DNA from: Haliclona indistincta
Taxonomy: Eukaryota > Porifera > Demospongiae > Haplosclerida > Chalinidae
Length of the DNA: 64,000 nt
NCBI GenBank assembly: GCA_964017065.1
Contig: OZ024789.1
Span: forward strand, 4,962,018 to 5,026,017
Direction: 5' to 3'
The position numbers were made by a program, and so were the translations under genes. Within the stretch, counting starts at the first letter, position 1. Every line of letters begins with the position of its first letter. The notes under the pieces are model-generated. The model was not told where the DNA came from, did no database searches, and saw only the letters and a program-made list of their open reading frames with translations. Below are positions 1 through 10,091 of this stretch, one piece after another.

Positions 1-144
1 CTGTGACTGCTGATGACACACAGTGCCACACAACTATGTCCTGATATCGTATAAACAATAATTTCGAAGGGTCATAATTTTGGCGAATGACCCAGACTTT
101 GCGTTTTGGTGGCGCTCAATGCTCACTTCACATGTTACTGTGAT

Positions 145-437
145 CAGGAGCGTATAAGGGGAAGGAGCATTCAACTGTGGATAACGAAATCTAAGGTCTG
201 CCGCTTGCGCTGCCCGCATAAGATGGTGATCATGGGTCTGGCAGAACGCTCGCTTGTTTTAGCTGGAAACAGGCAGGACGAAGTGTTGATGAGCGTATAG
301 GTAGGAAATAGTGAGCCACAATGCGCAAAGACAGGCCCAAGCTCCAAGTAGCAACAACAAATGGCGGCGGATTTTAGACTTCGATATTACTATAGCGAAT
401 ACAGCAGTTGAATGCTTCTTCCCCTTATACACTCCTG
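145..437. mobile_element. hAT-like non-autonomous element in GPKOW intron 3
   Basis: It begins CAGGAGCGTATAAGGGGAAG and ends with the imperfect reverse complement CCCCTTATACACTCCTG, giving terminal inverted repeats of about 30 bp. It is flanked by the direct repeat ctgtgat (138-144 and 438-444). CAGG termini with a 7-8 bp target duplication suggest a hAT-type element; there is no transposase. Orthologous copies lie at the same place in the two other GPKOW genes (11421-11695, 47280-47538), so it was inserted before the units duplicated. Confidence 0.7.
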
Positions 438-646
438 CTGTGATAGAAAAATCATTTTAGTGAAAGCTTGTCGATTCGTCAATATTTCCATCTCTCCAAA
501 ATTACCCGCTATAATGGGGAATAATGGTATACACTCCTGGTTATAATCGAGGGCTTTTTGAGCTTTTTCAGATAGTTTGATGCAACCCAAACTTAAAGTT
601 TACTTTATCAGTACTACATCTGTGCTTATGTCAGGTGTATACATAC

Positions 647-1615
647 CTCATCAGGTCTTAGCTCTAGATCAGCTATTCTGTCCCTCTGCTCCTCTACTGG
701 TGGCTTGTTCTGCATCAGTAGTGGTACCACTGGGCCATCACCATCACCATCAAGATCAGCATGAGCTTGAGCCTCCTCAACATCTGAGAACAAGTAAGCA
801 TACTTATCCCTTTCTTTCTTCACTTGCTCACTCGCTCACTCACTCACTCACTCACTCACTCACTCACACACACACACACTTAAACTTGCAAATAATCGTG
901 AAATGACAATGCATTCTAGATCAGACAGCAGTGCACAGCTGTGGGGTCTAGCTATAGAGCAGCACTGAGATATGTTATCATGGATCCTTTGGTCACTGGT
1001 AATGTATCTAACACTAACGCAAGCTCACAAACTATTTCAATGCACAAACATACTATTTGCAATTTCAAAGCTAGTTAGTCAAATCATGCAATGGTCAAGC
1101 ACCAAGAGACTGCTTTGTGAGAAAAAGCTCACCATACATACAACTTGAAATATCTCACTTTGCCTCACTCGTAATTACTGTGTGACACTATAGTCCTCCT
1201 CACCTCTCAAGATGGCTGCCGCTGCCTCTCTCTCTAGTTCACTATCCTCAGTTGTCCCCTGGTTCTTCTCCACCCCACCACCACCCTCCTCTGTCCTCTT
1301 CCTCCAGACATTCCTTTTGATAAGTGGTACTATGAATTCTTTAGGTGGTGGCTTAGGAACAGCGCTACAATGATACAATAATGAACTGATTTGATACTGG
1401 ATAGCACACGAGTAGAAGTCTGTCAGGTCGAGCACAGTGACACAGTGACTAGGCTATAGACTCACAAACCTGTGTAGTTCATTAGCCTCCACCGCAACAA
1501 GAAAGTCTCTTTCTTCATTTTTCTCATGAGCTTGAGAGGACGAGCTGGCTATCGTCTTTTGCAGTTTAAAGGAGATTCCTGTGGAAGAGCTACTCGTGTG
1601 GTGGTTCTCCTCCAT
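647..1615 (-). CDS. GPKOW: GPKOW-like G-patch/KOW splicing factor, copy 1 (5' exons only)
   Basis: Three exons on the minus strand, all with GT-AG borders: 1615-1470 (starts MEENHHTSSSSTGISFKLQK), 1364-1204 (contains KEFIVPLIKRNVWRK) and 783-647 (acidic stretch, then NKPPVEEQRDRIADLELRPD). The G-patch and KOW exons seen in copies 2 and 3 would lie left of base 1. GPKOW (Spp2-related) is a nuclear spliceosome-associated protein that works with the DEAH helicase DHX16. The assignment rests on exon translation, the N-terminal IPLI/VPLL-like segments and the G-patch in the sister copies. The start ATG is 131 bp from the NLR1 start on the other strand. Whether copy 1 is complete cannot be seen. 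Confidence 0.75.
823..880. repeat. (CACT)n/(CA)n microsatellite in GPKOW intron 2
   Basis: Perfect CACT tetranucleotide repeats run into a short CA tract. The same tract is longer at 12081-12155 and much longer and imperfect at 47910-48210, showing length change among the three units. Confidence 0.9.
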
Positions 1616-1746
1616 TTTGATTTTAACAGTTAGCCACGCCTGCTTTGATTTTCGTCATCTCGCATTCCTGTAACTTCTTGAAACATGCATGAGTACCCAT
1701 CATCTATTTCCTGTAATTTCTGTAAGCCCTTGAAACGTTCTCTATC
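1616..1746. promoter_or_regulatory. Divergent GPKOW/NLR1 promoter region
   Basis: The 131 bp between the minus-strand GPKOW start codon and the plus-strand NLR1 start codon must contain both 5' UTRs and the core promoters, unless one gene uses a remote promoter. There is no clear TATA box. A CCACGCC motif lies near the GPKOW side; it recurs in the two sister intervals and also upstream of NLR4 exon 1 (about 52511). Promoter function is inferred from position only. Confidence 0.55.
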
Positions 1747-4700
1747 ATGAGTACTAGTAGCAATAAAGTAGCGGCTACCGAATCAGCTGCCTGCGCTATC
1801 AAGCAAAGTGAGTAAAATCTAGGCTTCAACTCGCCTACATGCATGATCACTGAATTTTATAGGTGCCCTTCCCACACTGTTAAAGCTCAAGACAATGAAA
1901 GGAGCTGATGGTATACCTCTGAAGATAGTTCAAAAGATTGCTGCTCATGACTACACAACATTCGGTATGTGTCTCCTACAAGATGAGAATGGAGAAGAGG
2001 TTGCTCTCATTGAGAAGGACCATATCAACAGAGGTGCTGAGAGTGTCACACAAGCCATCCTCCAGAAATGGCTGACGAGTGATGCACCTACTCGTACATA
2101 TCAACACTTGATAGAGTGTCTCAGACAGTCTGAACTGGGTGCACTTGCTGAGCTCATTGGAAACACATGTACAATTGTTGGACAAGGTATGTTTGCTATT
2201 ATATTCAAGCTTGTGCAGTATTGAATGTTGTGTTACTTTACGATACAGATTTTCCAACTGCCCCACAAGCAACAGAGCCAGTGACTATTACACGAGATCG
2301 CTCTTCTGTACAACTGCCAGTGTTAACTGTCTCTCACGCATCTACAGCACAAAATTCTGTCTACTTACTACCCTCGAATTCTTTAACAGCATCTCAAAGA
2401 ACTGAACAAGCAATTCAAGATTCTATTCCTTTCAACTCTTATGCATCTTATCTCAGAGGATTATACACGTCTATGTCTCAGAGCCACACCTCCCAACATT
2501 GGTCCCACCTCCCACGATGTGAATTTGTTCAGTTAGCAATGATTGGCAATGAAAGAGAAATACGACGTGGAGACAGAGAGGAAGAAATGGTCAGACTAGC
2601 ACAGCAAGGAAGAATAGAAACTATCATGGGTTACAAAGAACCAATCGTTCTAAACAACCTCTTCGCAATAGATTCAATGCAGCCACTAGTTGAGGTACCA
2701 CCTCCTGATCCACCAAGAGTAATACTTATTGAAGGAGTCCCAGGAGGAGGAAAGAGCACACTTGCTCTCCATATATGCCACAAATGGGCTCGAGGTGATG
2801 TTCTTCACTCTTTAGACATATTCAATCTTGTAGTTCTTGTTTACTTGCGTGATCAAGCCATTCAGAATGCTACTACCTTGGCTGATATTCTACCAGCTCG
2901 TAATCTAGAAATGTCTAAAGTTGTTGCTTCTCAGATACAAGATTGTGATGGACAGAATATTCTTTTTATCTTCGATGGTTGGGATGAATTTTCATCTCAT
3001 CTACAAACTGATTCTCTTGTATCAACAATAATTCGACAACCATGGAAGCTCTCCCTTCATCAAAGTACTGTTCTTGTTACTTCTCGACTAGTGTCCTCAG
3101 GAAACCTGCTTCAAATAGCTGATCGACAAGTGGAGATCCTGGGATTCACTCAACACCGGATTCGTGAGTACATTGAGAAAGCTTTGAATGGCAACAGTAC
3201 TCGCATTCAGAAGCTTGTCCAGCATCTTGAAGAGCACCCAGTTATAGAAGGTTACTGCTATGTACCTCTACATGTAGCAATACTGGTGCACATATTCCTG
3301 ACAATGAAGGGAGCTCTACCTACCACCCTCCATGATCTCTTCTGTAAACTTGTACTCTGCTGCATAGCACGAGAACTAGAAACACATGAATCTGAAAGTT
3401 TTCTATCTTGTTCAAATTCTTTTGATGACTTTCCTGATGAACTCAAATCTAAACTGATTAATCTTAGTTTACTTGCGTATGAGGGAGTGATGCAGGACAA
3501 AGTAGTGTTTTACAAAAAAGATATGAAACTAGTCCACCTTCCAGCTAATCTACCATCTTTGGGGCTCCTGCAGGTTGTTGAGGGACTTACACTTCTCAGC
3601 AAATCTCTTTCTTACAATTTTCTTCATCTCTCAGTTCAAGAGCTCCTTGCTGCTTATCATATATCACACATGGATTCTAGTGAACAATTAGAAGTATTCA
3701 AACGCATGTTTGGTGGCTCTCGGTTTCAAGCTGTACTACATTATTACAGTGGCTTCACTAAACTAACCAGTCCATCAATACGAGACTTCATCTCTTCTTA
3801 TTCAAAACAAAAATCGAGTATTAATGGTCTTCTTCCTTTATTGCACTGCTTTTATGAAGCACAAGATCTATTATTGAACAATTTAGTAAATTTTCGAAGA
3901 ATTAGTTTAAATTCTCTCTTAAACCCAGTGGACTATTTGGCTATTGGTTATTATATAACCTCACTACTGTCTGTACCTTCATCTGATACATCAAATGTAC
4001 AACTCAAGATAGCTGGAGCTGGAGAGATTGATGATCACAGATTAAGGTTGTTATTGCTTGAACTCTCAAAGTATCAAACAATCTCAGCTTGTGCTGCCAG
4101 ATTAGAAATAGAAATTGTCTTTTCTACAAATATCATCGAAAAAACTAGGTTGATAGCATCATTCTTAGAACAGTCATCAGCTGTATCAAAGTTAATGATA
4201 CAGCACATGGACAGCAAGACAGCTACTGAAGTTTTTCCATCTTTGGCAAAAGCATTGCAATCTAACAGTTATGTTACCACGCTGACAGTTATGTATCAAG
4301 GACCAGCATACGTACACACATCAAGTGAAAAAGAATTCCAAGTTGTCAAAAATATGTTTGAAATTAACAATTCTTTAGAACAATTCAGTCTGTCAGGAAC
4401 AGGAAGCTTTGCTTGTTGCATTTTTCAAGGATTACAGCACAACAATAAATTATCTCACTTGAATCTTAGAGGAACAAGACTTGTAGCTATAGCGGAGAAG
4501 ACTGGTCAGGCACTCACTACAATGCTTCAAGTCAACAAGACACTCACACACCTTGATCTATCAAAAAATTGGAAATTTGAAAAGGCAAGCTGTGTCTTTC
4601 AAGGTCTTCAGAACAATACCACATTAGTGTACTTAAATCTTAGCAACATACAACTTGAAGTTAAAAAGGACACTCCTCTAGCTAAGACACTTACTGTCAT

Positions 4701-4998
4701 GCTACAAGAAAACAAGCATCTCAAACACTTTGATCTATCATATAATCCACTCTACGATGAAGGAGTTTACTGTCTCTGTGAAGGTCTTCAGCACAATACC
4801 ACACTAGTCTATTTGAATCTTAGTGACACAGGAATAACTGATAAAGGAGCAGAGTGGATTGCTCGAGCATACAATTCAAATCGTTCTTTGCAACTAAATC
4901 TTGATGTTTCTCATAATCTTATCAGAAAAGACAAGACCTTAGAAGATTCATGGAGGAATCATAACTTAAAAGTGATTAATGATTATTTTAATTATTAA
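1747..4998 (+). CDS. NLR1: Death-NACHT-LRR receptor, intact
   Basis: Three exons, 1747-1807, 1863-2186 and 2249-4998, join in frame with introns of 55 and 62 bp and give about 1044 residues. Exon 1 encodes MSTSSNKVAATES. Exon 2 encodes a Death-like domain (residues about 22-118; ILQKWLTSDAPTRTYQHLIE is typical). Exon 3 has NACHT with Walker A GVPGGGKST (about 291) and Walker B ILFIFDGWDEF (about 366-375), the FLHLSVQELLAAYHIS motif (about 585-600), and ribonuclease-inhibitor-type LRRs (about 770-1040). Predicted cytoplasmic ATP-dependent sensor that signals through Death-fold contacts; sponge NLRs of this architecture are known. Ligand unknown. It diverges from GPKOW and is nearly identical to NLR2 over the LRR part. 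No transmembrane segment or signal peptide is seen. Confidence 0.93.
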
Positions 4999-5049
4999 GA
5001 ATTAATTAATTATCATCCGTCTCCCTGCCTTTACCTCTCTGAAATTATT

Positions 5050-5810
5050 TGCCTCTTGGCTCTTGCGCCAACCTGGACTTCTCTTCAAGCCATTGATGGC
5101 CCTTGCCAGACTCACTCCCTCTCTTGCTCAATTGATAAAGCCTCTCACTTGCTTCTCCTCTCTTCTTCCCCAGACACTCGCTTCTCTGTCTTAGTTATCT
5201 CTACTGCCCTTCCTCATGCGGGTGACTGGTTGAACTCTATTCCATCACTTTTTCTGGGCCTTCACCTGCATGACAGTGAATGTCATGTTTGCCTTTGCTA
5301 GGTGTGGTGGTAACAGAGACTGGATCCATAGGCATGATGCTGTTCGGGATGTCCTGTTTGCTGCAGCACAGACTGCCAGCTGCTCTGGCTCCGCGTAACC
5401 TTCTCTTATTTCCAACTCTTTCAGCCATCCGGCCAACATTTTTCTTCCTGCTTGGGAGAGAGGGAGACCAGCTGCTATCGTTGTCACCATCATCTCCCCA
5501 ATGCAGCTACAAATTTTGGCTCCGTCAGCCACTGGCCCTGGTTATGCTTTTCGGGTCGGGGAGAACCATAAACTAGCTGCTCATCTGGTAGAGTGCCGTA
5601 GTCAAGGTATTGCCCTATGGTGGCTGAGTCTTTGGGTGGCTGGAGCGACGATGCTTTTCTATTATTCAAAGAGTTGGTCACATGCTGGGTCAGAGACTTG
5701 GTGTCTTGCCGCACATTACTATTCGACAACTTTTTCAAAAACTTTCAGTTACTCTCTGACGGAGAAACACTACTTTTCTGCTGAGGAGACGTCATCCAGG
5801 TCCCCTTGCT
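5050..5810 (+). pseudogene. Degenerate retroelement ORF fragment (copy A)
   Basis: Translation in shifting frames gives blocks such as HAGDWLNSIPSLFLGLHLHD, GGNRDWIHRHDAVRDVLFAA and GPGYAFRVGENHKLAAHLVE, then MVAESLGGWSDDA in another frame. From memory these blocks resemble the C-terminal part of reverse-transcriptase ORFs common in cnidarian and sponge genomes (GDWLN, GGNGDRIHRHDALRD and ESLGGWS-type motifs). Stops and frame changes show it is dead. It is present in both duplicates just downstream of the NLR stop, so it predates the duplication. Clade not assigned. Confidence 0.55.
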
Positions 5811-6426
5811 CTTGACTTTCATTACTAACTCTTTTATTATTTTTCTCTGTGTTTTCATTGTTGTTTTTTTGTGTTTTGTCTTTTATTCCTGTATTGTTTG
5901 TTCTTTTTCTTGTTTTGTTTCTTATAGTAGCAGATCAGGTTTTCACTGTAGTGTCAGTGACATTCTCATTAGCACACTCTTAGAGTAATATTAATTTTGA
6001 TTAATGTTACTTTGACTAGTGTTACACATAGCTGCTCATTATTAGTTAGTGATATAATTCTGTGGTTGATATGACTACAGTAAGCCGGTCTTGACAATTT
6101 CACTGTCTATACTTAGCTGAAATCTCAAAAGATAGTGAAAATTTAACATCGTCTCGAGCTCTCTGTAACACTGAAGTGATCCTGGTGATGACTCCTTTTG
6201 CTTAGGAAAATAAGGTCAGCTAGCGCTGCAGTGTAGTAGTGTAAAAAAATTTTTGTGAGTGTATGAATTTTAGTAGCAGGAAAAAGAACCTCGATGTAAA
6301 GTGTATAACATTTTTATCTCAATGCACTTTGCAAGCGTTGTGCAGTATGTGAACAATAACTTATAATAACAATATTCTTATACTGGACACAATAATCAAT
6401 ATAGTGCATTGGTCAGTGTTTAGTCA

Positions 6427-7113
6427 TCATATCTCTTTCTCTATTTCTCTCAACTTGTCTACCATTGAGCACCATATCAGTGTGTTCTCCTCCATGACTA
6501 CCTTGTTCTTCAGACTAGCTAGCTCCTTCTGTAGCAGACCCAGTGTTAGCTGCTGTGATGTTCCATGAACAGCTCTCTCAATCCTTTCTCTTTGTAATTC
6601 AATGGTGTCTAGTACTCGATGCACTATTGCTAGGACTGGATCTTCACTTTCGAACTCTTGTGGTTTTGTTGCTGTAGTTTTTGATCTTGATTCAAGTAGT
6701 TCAGGATTGTTTGAAAAGCCGGTGTTGACCTCTAGTGCACCAGATCTAGAATGATTGTCTGTTTGTGTTGATACTGAAGTGAGTGTGTTATTGTGGTTGT
6801 CTGTTTGAGTTGCTTTGGTGTTGAAATCTTGCATTGAGTGAAGTGTTGTATTTGTGGTAGGAAGAGCTGGTAAAGATGGTACAGGAGAAACAAGATTGGT
6901 AGAATAGTTCTCAGTAGCAGTGGTTGGTGGAGGAGAGTATTGTGTTGCTGTATCACTGTATGATGGTTTGATGATCACTTTGAGTGAAGAAGGAATGAGA
7001 GACAGTGTTGGTGAAGAAGAATTTCTAGTTTTGTTTTCGAAAATGTGATCAGTGGAATTCTGGCACTTGTTTAGGACAGCAACTGTAGTTAAAATGTACT
7101 GAGTGAAAGACAT
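6427..7113 (-). CDS. Unrecognised protein with two TQT motifs and C-terminal coiled coil (copy A)
   Basis: One open frame of 228 residues from ATG at 7113 (an in-frame GTG lies four codons upstream). The middle is rich in Ser, Thr, Pro and Asn and looks disordered. It carries two closely spaced motifs, KATQTD (about 100-105) and VSTQTD (about 114-119), which fit the TQT anchor recognised by LC8 dynein light chains. The last 70 residues are charged and heptad-like, suggesting a coiled coil. LC8 binding followed by a dimerising coil is a known arrangement, but here it is inference. I do not recognise the family. It faces NLR1 tail to tail. It may be the last exon of a longer gene; no upstream exon is obvious. 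Confidence 0.5.
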   Translation of the reverse strand: MSFTQYILTTVAVLNKCQNSTDHIFENKTRNSSSPTLSLIPSSLKVIIKPSYSDTATQYSPPPTTATENYSTNLVSPVPSLPALPTTNTTLHSMQDFNTKATQTDNHNNTLTSVSTQTDNHSRSGALEVNTGFSNNPELLESRSKTTATKPQEFESEDPVLAIVHRVLDTIELQRERIERAVHGTSQQLTLGLLQKELASLKNKVVMEENTLIWCSMVDKLREIEKEI

Positions 7114-7222
7114 ATTGAAGAACACAACTGTATCAATTTGTATTATGTAATCGGTTATTTTAAGTAATAATTAACAGAAATAGCCACAGCTAATGAATAT
7201 CATCAATCTAAAGTGGTCTAAT

Positions 7223-8603
7223 AAAGCACCAAAGGTGCAGATGCCTCGGTGCAGTAGCATGTATGCTAGCCTGCAATTAGCAGATGCATATGACAGCACG
7301 TATGCATGCAGTCGATCAATGGAAGCATCAAACAGTTCCATAGAAGCACGCAATGTGCACTGAAGCTGCAGTAGAAGTGACCAGCAGATCCATGGAACAT
7401 TCAGGCAAGCAGCAGATTCATAGCAACAGTGCTATGGAAGCACAGGCTAGTGACAGCTATCCAGCAGCAGCAGATCATAGCAACAGTGCTATGGAAGCAC
7501 AGGCTAGTAGCAGCTATCCAGCAACTGTACAAGCTGTTGTACAAAAGTTGTATTGAAGCCAAACAGAATAATGCTCAAGTGTAGCTGGGCGTGACTGTAA
7601 CTGCTCTGCTCACTCCGGCTCACCTGTCGAGCAGCTAAGTGAACTCAAACACGCTTTCGCTCGCTAGTTTCACTGCTGCCAATGGAGTCGCGCGAGCTGT
7701 ACTATCACAGATCAAGCCTTCAAGTTGCACTGTAGCCATCTGTAGACAGTTTTGTCTATGAAGTAGGCCCGAGCGCTCAAGACGGCTGTTTAGGTTAGCA
7801 AATCACGCCATAACTTCAAAACAAAGGCTTTAACCCTTTAGGGCCTATAGCGGATTTATCCGTCAAAATTGACTCCACCTACTGTAGACGTCATAAGTAG
7901 TGTGAAAAGTGCTCTAGAAAGGTCAAATCAAGTTTAATGCAAATTACTTGAAAAACCCACTGTTTTTCGCCGCGCCCTCCCCACTACAATATATAGAACG
8001 GGGGACGGGGGGATTTTTAAAGGGGGGTGTCCCCCCTTTAATCCGAGGTTCGAAGGGGCGGAGCCCCTCGCCTCTTTCGGCATTTTTGGGGCTTCAGGAT
8101 GCCCGGAAATGCATACTTTGGCAAAGAATATGGTCTAAACTGTGCTGTTTGCTCACCTGGACTCCACCAGGTTTTTGTATCAGTCACCAGGGCTGAATGA
8201 AGACCAAAATTAACAGAAAAATGACGAGGTCGCAGCACTTAAGCGGCTTCAGTTCCGAAGTGGGAGTGGCCAACTCAGACTTTAGTACATGGTCGTAAAC
8301 CTTGACATGCCAGGAGAAAAGGGTGCTAGTTTGGACTAGCTAGCGCACTGCATGTTGTAGAAAATTGCAAGACAAACCGTCAGTTAAGAGCAAGTCAAAT
8401 TTTCGTCAAAATAAGTCGGTCCCTAAAGAGTTAATAGCAAATCTGTCAAATTTGATTTTCATAAACTATCGAGATCTACCTGTATTGCAAGTTTCAGTGC
8501 TTAGTAGCAAGCGGTTGCTGAGATACGCATTGCGAACACACACACACACACACACAAACGAACAGACTACTGTATGCCTCGTGGCTCCGCCCACACCTCG
8601 GCA
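7223..8603. mobile_element. 1.38-kb insertion absent from the duplicate, TAAT target duplication
   Basis: Copy B reads straight through (ggtc-TAAT-tatgc at 18453-18456), whereas copy A has this insert flanked by TAAT at 7219-7222 and 8604-8607. The left end has the small palindrome GCACCAAAGGTGC; the right end has GTGGCTCCGCCCACACCTCGGCA preceded by a CA microsatellite. A second member with the same two ends is at 39681-40289. No transposase ORF; class not assigned. It contains a nested TTAA element (7834-8430). Confidence 0.8.
7834..8430. mobile_element. piggyBac-like MITE nested in the larger insert
   Basis: It is flanked by TTAA (7830-7833 and 8431-8434) and has inverted ends CCCTTTAGGG and CCCTAAAGAG. 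TTAA target and CCC termini are the piggyBac signature. The interior is related, in inverted orientation, to the element at 45207-45751. No transposase. Confidence 0.65.
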
Positions 8604-9850
8604 TAATTATGCAGCATAATATCGTGCATTGCAGAAATGTAACTCTGTTAAAAGCAGACACATAAAGTAAGAACAGGAGCGCATAAAAGGAAGGAGCGTT
8701 CAACTACAATGCACGCAATGTTAATATCCAAACGTAAACTCCGCCGTGTGCTGCGTACGTGAGGCTTACTGTCTTCCATGATTTTCAAGCTGTTTGCTGC
8801 GAGCTATGGGCCTTCTTGTAGGCAGAAAAGGTAAGGCAGACAGATTTGCTGGCGATCTGAACACCATACACATCAAAAGCTACAAACCGGTGAACGGCTG
8901 CTTGCCAAAAACTTCCTAATATGGAAGTTTTTTGGACGCGCACAGCGCCGCACTTTACGTTTGGATAAATTGTGGCAAAACACTTCTAAACGCTCCAGGT
9001 AAAATTATAGATCCAAATAATAATTATTAAATAATTGATAAAAGGAATGAATGGTATTGTGAACAGGGTCATAAGTCAAACACGACCACTCATTAGTTAG
9101 GCCGCTGTTCTTTGGCAAAAGATCTAATGGTGCCAAGCTGAGTCATATATGCGTAAAATTGTGGTTGAAATCTTATAATTTGTCCACTTATTCGCAACCA
9201 TAAAATAAGCATGTTAAAATGCATAGGAATAGGCTTGTTCCTTCGACTATTAGCAGAATTAACTGCTAATGGAAGCAATATGTATAAAAAGTGTATTTGA
9301 CTAGTACCTGTCTTTTGTTACTAGTCCATATTGCTTTGTTGTTGAGCCTGTATAAACGATGATCATCAGTTTACATATGAAATATCAAATCACAAAGATC
9401 ATTATTGAAATTTTGTTTCCTCATTGAGCGCTATAGCAACACAGATCACTCAAACAGACCAGACAGCCCTCGACTAGGAGGATCAGAGCTATCACCTCCT
9501 CCTCTCTCCACCACACTAAACAGAGGAGTACCTCCTAGCTACCCATACACAGGCGGACATATTGATCAATCACTCAAAGTGCATGTATACATGTGAAATC
9601 ATCGACCAATCCTTTGATTCATGATGCACATATTCTTTGTTAAGCACATAATTTTGAGCTGCTAAGGAGTTAAAATATTATACTTGCACAAGTACAGATA
9701 CACTGAGAAGGCTATTCAAATTTATAAGCAGTTTTTACCGTGAAAAAAATGCATAACATGCCTAATAAAGATGCTTGTACACGTATTAGCTAAGGAAAAT
9801 ACAAATTCAAAGTATTATGGGATTCCAGATTTTCAAAAGGTAAGATGGTA
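8604..9850. repeat. Spacer block repeated at 18453-19722 and partly at 40333-40800
   Basis: No gene is seen. The block is shared with the downstream duplicate almost base for base, with small indels, and from about 9396 with the third unit. It starts with a possible CAGGAGCG-type element (about 8674-8998) and ends in a GA microsatellite. The open frame at 9405-9596 is conserved between copies but short, Pro/Ser-rich and without recognisable domains. Confidence 0.8.
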
Positions 9851-9965
9851 CTGTGTAGCTTGTGTCAGTCACTGTATGTTGGTACCTTTACTCAAGTTTC
9901 TGTTCTCTTTACTGTACTGGTTCTCTGTAACGAGCTGGAGAGCGTGCTGACTGAATGTCAACTCC

Positions 9966-9967
<2 letters not shown>

Positions 9968-10021
<54 letters not shown>
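9968..10021. repeat. (GA)n microsatellite marking a unit junction
   Basis: A GA tract just downstream (in gene sense) of GPKOW copy 2 exon 6. Its left flank matches the left flank of the GA tract at 40905 and its right flank matches the right flank of the GA tract at 44078-44160, although those two tracts are 3 kb apart in unit 3. Confidence 0.9.
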
Positions 10022-10023
<2 letters not shown>

Positions 10024-10091
10024 GCTACTACATTGTACGAGAGAATGAGGGAGTGAGTGAGTGAGTGAGAGTAGTGAGAGACTGAGAATAC

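Larger units (their letters stand above)
1..7222. repeat. Segmental duplication, copy A (partner 11278-18456)
   Basis: The sequence from base 1 matches that from about 11278 nearly base for base, through GPKOW exons 1-3, the whole NLR, the retroelement relic and the TQT-motif gene, ending at 7222/18456. The offset is about 11.26 kb with only small indels. Copy A is followed by a transposon-like insert (7223-8603) that copy B lacks. The high identity in introns and spacers as well as exons argues for a recent duplication. The left boundary lies outside the window. Confidence 0.95.

Noticed and set aside
577..906. Plus-strand frame over GPKOW exon 3 (also 11835-12182 and 47513-48016), with a His run
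   Set aside because: It is antisense to a GPKOW exon and runs into the CACT microsatellite; the His run is the reverse of the acidic Asp-Gly stretch.
1976..2272. Minus-strand frame over the NLR Death exon (also 13234-13530 and 49291-49593)
   Set aside because: Antisense shadow of the conserved exon 2.
3258..3500. Conserved antisense open frame inside NACHT of NLR1-3 (80 residues, also 14517-14759 and 50564-50806)
   Set aside because: It lies opposite strongly conserved coding sequence and changes only as the sense frame does; it is a shadow.
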